A DNA stretch of 64,000 nucleotides from Epiperipatus broadwayi (lineage: Eukaryota; Onychophora; Udeonychophora; Euonychophora; Peripatidae): assembly GCA_028023455.1 (NCBI GenBank), contig JAQFVV010000229.1, forward strand, positions 928,501 through 992,500, written 5' to 3'. This document shows, one piece after another, positions 57,990 through 64,000 of this stretch. Position numbers and translations under genes: made by a program. A model generated the notes under the pieces. It was not told where the DNA came from. It did not search any database and was given only the letters and a program-made list of their open reading frames with translations. Each line of letters begins with the position of its first letter. The stretch's first letter is position 1.

Positions 57990-58955
57990 TATAATGCACA
58001 AGAAAAGAAGGTGATAATGTGCAGGAGTTCAATGATCAGTGGGATGAGTTTTTATTTAAATCAGGATTGTTAGGAAAACTTGTGCAATGTTTATAAAACA
58101 CATTCTCATATAATAAAAGACATGACCTTAATAGACACTATAAAATACAATATTAGATTGAAATAGAAAGAAAATGGAAATCAGTAATTGAATGTGAATT
58201 ACAGAAAAAATTATTTAAGAAAATTAAAAATAAAAAAAATTATTTATTAAAAAAAATTGTAAGAGTTTAAGAATGTATGAATGCTTTAATTTTATCGAAA
58301 AATCCAGAAGCCTTTCTCGAAGAAGAAATTGTTTGCCAAGTATTTTTAAGATGTCTCAGTAATAAAAATATCAAAAGAAAAATAGATTAAATTGTTCTGT
58401 CAAAGCAGAGAATTATGAAATGTGAAGAACTCTTTTGTGTTTTGTGATATATCTAAACAATTAAAAGATCTTGCCCATTCTTTTTTATTTCTAGATAAAT
58501 CTACTGACATGCCATAAAAAAACAATCATTAGTTATAAGATGAATTAATGACAATTGTAGTGATTTAAACATATTATCAATCTTGAGTTGTTTAATAGAA
58601 AAACAAGAGTTAGATAAATTTCATTAAGTAAAATTATGCCTAAAAAGTATACAACTAGATTCCAGTTTCAATAGAACCATTTATTCTAACAAACCTTTGT
58701 CAATAGTTGGTAAAACTATTGGCATATCATTGTTGCTTGAAAACTTTTTAAATCATTCTCCAGCATTATATGTTAAGAGACATTAAGTGGAAACCTTTAA
58801 ACTTACAGCAAGTTATGATAATTGGTGAGATGATTAAATAGACAACTAACTATTCAGAGAATATTGTAAAATGTTAGATTTGGAATATGGAGATCTCAAT
58901 CTCTATTGTAAGATGAATTGGATTTCTAGTGAACAGATTTTAAATAAGTTTTAGA
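57990..58955 (+). pseudogene. hAT transposase with BED-type zinc finger (ZBED5-like), degenerate
   Basis: Read in mixed frames: EFNDQWDEFLFKSGLLGKLV and QCL*NTFSYNKRHDLNRHYK form a BED-type finger with NlrRHYetkH, where the second Cys and last His are lost. Next come NPEAFLEEEIVCQVFLRCLS, DISKQLKDLAHSFLFLDKST followed by DMP, and near 58878 LDLEYGDLNLYCKMNWISSE and QILNKF. These correspond to the i..qL...a..FsialDeSTDv motif and the LLlhTevRWLSrG.vL motif of ZBED5/GTF2IRD2-type hAT proteins. The catalytic-region aspartates in LDKSTD are visible. The copy stops near 58955, before the dimerisation domain. It is dead, with many stops. Confidence 0.65.
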
Positions 58956-58989
58956 AGCATCACATGATCACTATCTCTTATACTAGCAC

Positions 58990-59084
58990 ATAATTGTTTA
59001 TAAAAAAAGGCAAAACTCTCTATGCAGTAGTGCCACCCTGTGCACTACTGTGTAGAGAGTTTTGCCTTGTTTATAAATAATTAT
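58990..59084. repeat. perfect-looking short palindrome of the TTTTGCC repeat
   Basis: The left arm (ATAATTGTTTATAAAAAAAG, GCAAAACTCTCTATGCAGTA, GTG) and right arm (CACTACTGTGTAGAGAGTTT, TGCCTTGTTTATAAATAATT) pair over about 43 bp. The loop is about 8 bp (CCACCCTG). The arms are two inverted copies of the terminal sequence of the repeat at 59319-59478. Confidence 0.85.
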
Positions 59085-59318
59085 GATACTTAATGGTTTA
59101 ACACCAATCCTGCCTAATAGGATAGTGGTGGCTATGGTTGTTAAAGGGCCAAAGACACCAAAATGTATGGGTGCTGAACTGAGTTCAGACCCATATCACT
59201 GCGTAAGCTGATTGAAAATATTTTTGTATTTTCGATTTCATTCTCATAGTTTTATAGTTGAGATAAAAGGTGGTTGCTGGAGAGTTGCACTAGATCCTAA
59301 GATCTAGGTGCAGTGCTC
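59085..59318. other. less AT-rich leader-like sequence
   Basis: Contains ACACCAATCCTGCCTAATAG, GGTGCTGAACTGAGTTCAGA, CTGCGTAAGCTG and a short palindrome CACTAGATCCTAAGATCTAG with GTGCAGTG. It leads directly into the interspersed repeat at 59319 and then the non-LTR fragment. It may be a SINE or the far end of the same repeat; not resolved. Confidence 0.3.
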
Positions 59319-59478
59319 TCAGATCCAAAGCTCCTCACTGACAAAGGCCACAAGCAGACACTAGTGTGGGGATATTGGATTAGTAGGCATTAGATGGAGA
59401 TTTTATGCACTAGCCTTCTGGCATCCATTGATTACTCTGATTGGCACAGGGTGGCACTACTGTATAGAGAGTTTTGCC
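59319..59478 (+). repeat. interspersed repeat ending TATAGAGAGTTTTGCC
   Basis: The longest copy: TCAGATCCAAAGCTCCTCAC, TGACAAAGGCCACAAGCAGA, TGGGGATATTGGATTAGTAG, TTTTATGCACTAGCCTTCTG, GATTGGCACAGGGTGGCACT, ACTGTATAGAGAGTTTTGCC. Related copies are at 54138-54285 (+), 34893-34990 (-) and in the palindrome at 58990-59084. Confidence 0.8.
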
Positions 59479-60198
59479 AGTTTTTATATGAGAGATGCAA
59501 AAAGTAAAATGAAAATGTTTGGTAGGTTGCAGTTTATGGATAGTAAAAGAGTAGCAAAAATAGTGTTCAATTGGGTTATGAGTAAAGGGCAGGTAACAAG
59601 ATGGGTCAGAAAGGTAATGCGATATGTGAAAGATTTGGATAAAGAATTTATATCAGTATACTTGTATAAAAGGTGGGATGATTGTGTTAGGAGGATTGTT
59701 GAGTGTTATAGTGGTAAGAAATGGGATAAAAGAATAGAAGCATTAATAAAAAATAGGGAGTTGGAGAGATGGAGAACTAGTAAGGAGGGTAAAAAGAGTT
59801 TAAATATATATAGAAGTAAATGGAATATTGGATGCGAGTTAATTTATGATAATAGTAAGGAAAGTAGTTTATTATTTAAAGCTCAAACGGGATCTTTAGC
59901 AACAAGAGAATATACATGTAAATGGAAAACTATGGATGATTTAGTGTGCAAATTGTGTAAGGAAGGTATAGAAAATATTAGGCATTTGTTGATTGAATGT
60001 AAATGCTTGAAAGCAAAAAGAGCATAGATAATGAAGTTATGGGAGAATAGACATGAACAAAGTGATTATACAGAAAGTGAGTTATTAGTTTTTATGTTGG
60101 ATTTGCAAAGAGATAAGGGGGATTTAGATATAAAGGCCATAGAGTTGACAAAGATTATGTTGTGGAAATGGGATGGGGCAGAATATGTGAAGACTTAA
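59478..60198 (+). pseudogene. non-LTR retrotransposon ORF2, C-terminal part
   Basis: An almost intact frame, in frame with an ATG at 59428 but probably without its own start. It reads FYMRDAKSKMKMFGRLQFMD, SKRVAKIVFNW (the RT-end 'lGHv.Rmdd.R.pk..l.W' motif). A basic helical region follows, then LLFKAQTGSLATREYTCKWK, then the zinc motif CKLCKEGIENIRHLLIEC (CX2C, X7, H, X4, C). A single TAG at 60025 is followed in the same frame by WENRHEQSDYTESELLVFML to GAEYVKT and a stop at 60196. This is the C-terminal zinc-binding region of a non-LTR retrotransposon polyprotein, which binds nucleic acid. Unusually good preservation suggests a fairly recent 5'-truncated insertion. Confidence 0.75.
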
Positions 60199-60282
60199 GA
60201 GTGGGGAATGGAAAATAAAGTGGCTAACAGGTTTATCTGGGCATAATTGCTGAGATATTCTTGACTTCGTTTAAGGAGAAGC

Positions 60283-60306
60283 CAAATACATCGCATCGCA
60301 TCGCCA
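60283..60306 (+). repeat. short tandem 3' tail of the non-LTR element
   Basis: ACATCGCATCGCATCGCCAT is three units of ATCGC immediately downstream of the element's 3' region. Several non-LTR lineages end in short tandem repeats in place of poly(A), so this probably marks its 3' end. Confidence 0.5.
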
Positions 60307-60805
60307 TGTTTATAAGTTGTAAAATTCTGTTGATTTTTTTAAAAGAAAAAGATAAGCTACTGGAGAAAAGAGCCTTTTTATGTGATAACTAGTTAAACCC
60401 TAAAAGTTAACTAGTTATTTAATTTAACATGTTTAGTTGATATAACAGTATAATTAGCTATCTCAGGGATCTAAATCTCAAACTGCAAATCAAGAACAAA
60501 ATATCAATAGGTTCAAAATGAAATTAAAACTATTTAGCTCTCAGTTTTATCCTCAAATAGAAAAGAGTTTGACCACAGCAAAATTCATTTAAGTGTGGTT
60601 TTCATGATTTTACTCAAGAAACTTTGCATTTATAAATCTTTCACTCAATGAATAAAAAATCACAAAGATATCTGCTATCATATAGAAGATACTTAGTAAC
60701 TCAAAACAAATTCATTGTTGAAAATAAAATTTGCTACAACTTCTCAAATTACAAATGATATTCACATGATTAATTTCTGGAGATTAATTTACTATGAACA
60801 GTTTT

Positions 60806-61410
60806 CGAATTCAGACGTTCACACGACCCACTACTCTCAGTGCCATCTCATATTGCTAACCCACCTGATCACACACATGTTGAAAAGATAAATAATCACC
60901 AATATCCGTATTTCATGCTAAACCAGAAATCAGTTGGTTTAAATTACTATCCTCATCCATATATATAATCAGTGCTCAGCTTTATATTAAGATAGCCAAT
61001 CTTCATACTTTAATGGACAGGCTTCAAACTATTCCAACCCACAACTCTTCAGTCTTCCATTTCATTGAAAATCTGATAGTAGAATGTTCAACATGGGTAG
61101 GATGATAACCTTGGCACTAACAAAGGCTTTGAACATTCTACCATCAGATTTTCAATAAAATGGAAGACTGAAGAGTTGTGAGCTGAGCACTGATTATATA
61201 TATATGTGTGAGGATAATAATCTAGACCAACGGATGATTGCTGGTTTAGCATGAAATATGTATATTGGTGATTATTTATCTTTTCAACATGTGTGTGATC
61301 AGGTGGGTCAGCAATATGAGATGGCACTGAGAGTAGTGAGTCGTGTAAAAGTCCGAGTTCGAATCCCGCATATATTACATAAATAAATGCAGGTTTAAGC
61401 ATGTACAATG
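60806..61410. mobile_element. palindromic tRNA-related SINE dimer with 13-bp TSD
   Basis: Arms: left GACCCACTACTCTCAGTGCC, ATCTCATATTGCTAACCCAC, CTGATCACACACATGTTGAA (from 60826); the right arm mirrors it and ends GTAGTGAGTCGTGTAAAAGT at about 61352. The inner arms CACAACTCTTCAGTCTTCCA and the mirror TGGAAGACTGAAGAGTTGTG surround a loop at about 61088-61128. The right end has a tRNA T-arm (CCGAGTTCGAATCCCGC) and a box A-like ATGGCACTGAGAGTAGTGAG. Perfect direct repeats TATGAACAGTTTT flank it at 60793-60805 and 61411-61423. The minus-strand frame at 61088-61408 is a by-product of the palindrome. The left arm carries about 55 extra bp (60983-61038). Confidence 0.8.
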
Positions 61411-61424
61411 TATGAACAGTTTTG

Positions 61425-61860
61425 TAGAATTAAGAAAATTTTCCCAGAGTTATTTATACCTGTCATTTTGAAACAATTCTCAGAGGGCATTAAAAGTTGT
61501 CACCCATAAATTGATAAAAAATAATAATAACAAGATAAAGAGTGATTAATTCAAATTTGAAAAATATTCTGTTTCTTTCATTAACAAATTTAAGTTTGGT
61601 AAAAGCAAAATAAAACTCATTAAAGTAAATAATATTTAAACTTTCATATCAAAGGAAAAAAGTATAATATTATTTATATTAACATATTTTAAACTAAACG
61701 TGAATTGTACTGCAAAAATTGTATGAAAAATTTAACTAGTGGACTGCAAAACAATGGCTACCCCTGTTTTAAGGCAATCAGTGAATTAAATGTGGAAAAA
61801 ACTACACTAACAGCATTTGTAAGACCTATACTTGATTACTCATTGATTTAATTTTATCAT
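61425..61860. other. no gene recognised
   Basis: AT-rich spacer. The stretch AAGACCTATACTTGATTACT near 61828 reads VRPILDYSLI in one frame, which resembles the reverse transcriptase motif VRPiLeYas of some non-LTR elements, but it is too short to call. Confidence 0.35.
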
Positions 61861-63062
61861 TTATATATAAACATTTTAATTATAATTGAAATAATCAATT
61901 TAACAGTTTACAAACTATTATAAACAATCCTTAAATCTGCAGAAGTACTTTCAGTTAATTTCTTAAACCTGCCTCAACTGCCATTAAATTAAAAAAAAAA
62001 AACAAAGTGGAAGCAAACATCATCAATTCAAATCCCATGAATCTCGTATTTTAATGTTAGCAGGTTGTCAATTTTTTAAACACATTTTATTCCTGTTTAT
62101 AAAAATTGCCACTTTAATTTTTCTTTTATTATGGTTTCTCTCTTCATCAAGAATTTCCACATTTTCAAAATCAATTTTAAATTTATATTTACATGTTTTT
62201 TCATGATCAAAGAAAACTGAAGAAGACATTAAATCACCATTATTTTTACTTTTTACACGCTTATGTAACAATTCATGCTTCCTCAATCTCTTCTCAATAC
62301 TGCATCTATATTCACCTATATATGATAGCATACAATCACAAAAAATTTGATATATGACATTACTTTTCTGCTTGACAGGTATGACATCCTTAGAATTATT
62401 GCCTAATTTAATATTGTTTGGAACGTAGAATGAAACATTAAACACATTCTTATATATATCCTCAAAAACTTTCACTTGTGGATTTGAAATAAATGAAATA
62501 GATATCTATTGTTTACTATTAATCTTCATTTCCTTTAAATCATTATAACTTTTTTAAAATTGACATAAAGTATTGTTTATTTGTTCCATTTTATATTCAA
62601 CATCAAGCAATTCCTTGGCAAGTAACTCAACATTTTTCATTTTATCACTTTGGTAATGACATAATTTTTCATTCCAAAAAAAAAAAGATCTAAAACTTGA
62701 CATCTTGTGCATCATTGGTATTTTTGATTTACAATTTATATATGCTCTTTTTTGAAGTGGCTTAATTATTAATTTATAGTTTAATATACTGTTATCTCTT
62801 GAAATAATTAAATCTAAATATTTAATATTTTTGTCCTGTTCCTTTTCAATAGTCCATTTCTAGCCATTCAATTTATTTAATTCCTCTACAAGCAAATTTA
62901 TAGTATTAATATTTCCACAAACAAAAACATTATCCACATATCTTTTGTAAATTTTAATATCTCCAAAAGTACACATTTAAAATACTACTCTCATATGTAG
63001 ATAAAACAAAATTGCAAACTTGTGCAACTACAGGCAGACCCATAGGCCAACCTTTAGACATT
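61860..63062 (-). pseudogene. Penelope-like element: RT thumb and GIY-YIG endonuclease
   Basis: Minus strand, from 63062 down: YKMSKGWPMGLPVVAQVCNF (the MGsPlSp palm motif), then KRYVDNVFVCGNINTINLLV with active site YVDN instead of YVDD, then KIKYLDLIISRDNSILNYKL-type thumb. The open frame 62068-62475 (135 residues) is the GIY-YIG domain: VKQKSNVIYQIFCDCMLSYI, GEYRCSIEKRLRKHELLHKR, FFDHEKTCKYKFKIDFENVE and HNKRKIKVAIFINRNK. VIY and YIG halves, the catalytic Arg region and the trailing E/N positions are present, so the endonuclease is the best preserved part. 3' untranslated sequence runs to about 61860. Confidence 0.8.
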
Positions 63063-63077
63063 TTATAATATTGACCT

Positions 63078-63500
63078 TCAAAAGATTGAGGGAGCATGAA
63101 TTGTTATATAAATGTGTAAAAAGTAAAAATAAAGGTGATTTAATGTCTCCTTCAGTTTTCTTTGATCATGAAAAAACATGTAAATATAAATTTAAATTTG
63201 ATTTTGAAAATGTGAAAATTCTTCATGAAAAGAGAAACCATAATAAAAGAAAAATTAAAGAGGCAATTTTTATAAACAGGAATAAAATGCATTTAATAAA
63301 TTGACAAGCTGCTAACATTAAAATACGAGATTCATGAGATTTGAATTGATGACGTTTGCTTCTGCTTTGTTTTTTGTTTTGTTTTTTAATTTAATGGCAG
63401 GTTTAAGAAATTAGCCGGAAGTACTTTTGCGGATTTAAGGATTGTTTATAATAGTTTGTAAACTGTTAAATTTATTATTTCAATTATAATTACAATTTTG
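63078..63500 (+). pseudogene. inverted second 3' end of the same Penelope-like family
   Basis: Plus strand: RLREHELLYKCVKSKNKGDL, MSPSVFFDHEKTCKYKFKFD, FENVKILHEKRNHNKRKIKE and AIFINRNKMHLIN. It is the same GIY-YIG C-terminus as 62068-62475, in the opposite direction, and is followed by the same 3' untranslated sequence (GACAAGCTGCTAACATTAAA, ATACGAGATTCATGAGATTT, GGCAGGTTTAAGAAATTAGC). It begins only about 15 bp from where the minus-strand copy's RT starts. Together they form inverted PLE tails. Confidence 0.8.
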
Positions 63501-63509
63501 TTTTAATTA

Positions 63510-64000
63510 ACGGTCATTTTATTTATTTTACATATATAAACATTTACATGCACATACATCATTAAATTATATGTAGAAAATACTTCAAGATTCTATATAT
63601 AAAAAATTAAGAGAATAGTAAAAAATATAATAAATACAAATAATACAACTACTGTGACACAAAATGTCATTTGATATAATAATTGATGATGATGACAAAG
63701 AAGCCAATGATGATTCTGTGCTTATATATTAATAATAATGTACCTGGCAAATAAGGCTTATTGTAAATAACACTAGACAAAGATGCAATCAAAAGCCAGA
63801 AAAAAATCTTTATATATATGATACAAAATAATGTTAAAATAACCTTTTAATAATCTACTGCAAAGTGAAGATTTCCTAACATTCCTTATATAGAAAAAGC
63901 AAAGGAGAAAATATTACTTATCATGTGGTTTCAATTGCCTAGTAGTGATTTTTTTTCATCTTTATTTTATTTTCTAGCTATAAAATCTAGATGCCCATTT
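63510..64000. other. no gene recognised
   Basis: AT-rich sequence to the window edge; no frame, RNA gene or repeat could be supported. Confidence 0.5.

Noticed and set aside
61088-61408. 106-codon minus-strand frame
   Set aside because: Generated by the palindromic SINE; no protein family resemblance.
1-64000. CRISPR array, prophage or bacterial operon
   Set aside because: No regularly spaced identical repeats, no ribosome-binding sites with long adjacent genes; retroelements with LTRs and SINEs show a eukaryotic genome. IS1595-like transposases also occur in eukaryotes as Merlin elements.

Overview
The window is a strongly AT-rich piece of a eukaryotic, almost certainly metazoan, genome dominated by decayed transposable elements. 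Poly(A)/poly(T) runs, AT microsatellites, tRNA-derived SINEs with target-site duplications, LTR retrotransposons, Penelope-like elements (PLEs), RTE-like and other non-LTR fragments, hAT and Merlin/IS1595-type DNA transposons all point the same way. There are no bacterial operons, rRNAs or CRISPR arrays. I cannot name the species.

Layout. 0-2.1 kb: a tRNA-like SINE candidate and otherwise gene-free DNA. 2.1-4.1 kb: a DNA transposon with perfect 39-bp terminal inverted repeats (TIRs) and the N-terminal remnant of an IS1595-like transposase. 4.2 kb: a retrotransposed tRNA-Gly(UCC) copy. 4.5-10.1 kb: a Ty3/gypsy-like array of form LTR-internal-LTR-internal. 10.2-13.5 kb: three copies of one tRNA-SINE. 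13.5-25.6 kb: mostly gene-free, with weak promoter, exon and ORF candidates. 25.7-26.6 kb: tail of a PLE. 28.5-30.5 kb: a very degenerate copia-like fragment, minus strand. 31.3-35.3 kb: a second gypsy element, minus strand, flanked outside its LTRs by a duplicated 600-bp block. 36.6-38 kb: a complex inverted repeat. 39.2-41.6 kb: a SINE and then a nearly full-length PLE, minus strand. 42-45.2 kb: a third gypsy element, plus strand. 47.5 kb: a broken RING-H2 (Arkadia/RNF111-like) exon, the only host-type protein domain I recognise. 47.9-50.2 kb: a palindromic tRNA-SINE split by a second Merlin-like transposon with 25-bp perfect TIRs. 51.1-51.4 kb: a MITE. 53.2 kb: RTE-like reverse transcriptase tail. 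53.6-56 kb: hAT remnant interrupted by a 536-bp non-autonomous hAT with an exact 8-bp TSD. 58-59 kb: BED-type hAT remnant. 59.4-60.3 kb: C-terminus of another non-LTR element. 60.8-61.4 kb: a second palindromic tRNA-SINE with a 13-bp TSD. 61.9-63.5 kb: two PLE 3' ends in inverted orientation.

No intact functional gene could be shown. The best leads are the palindromic tRNA-SINEs carrying a hammerhead-core-like motif, the Merlin-like elements with long homopolymer-rich tails, the inverted PLE tails and the RING-H2 fossil. Protein calls were made by reading translations by eye; no database search was run.
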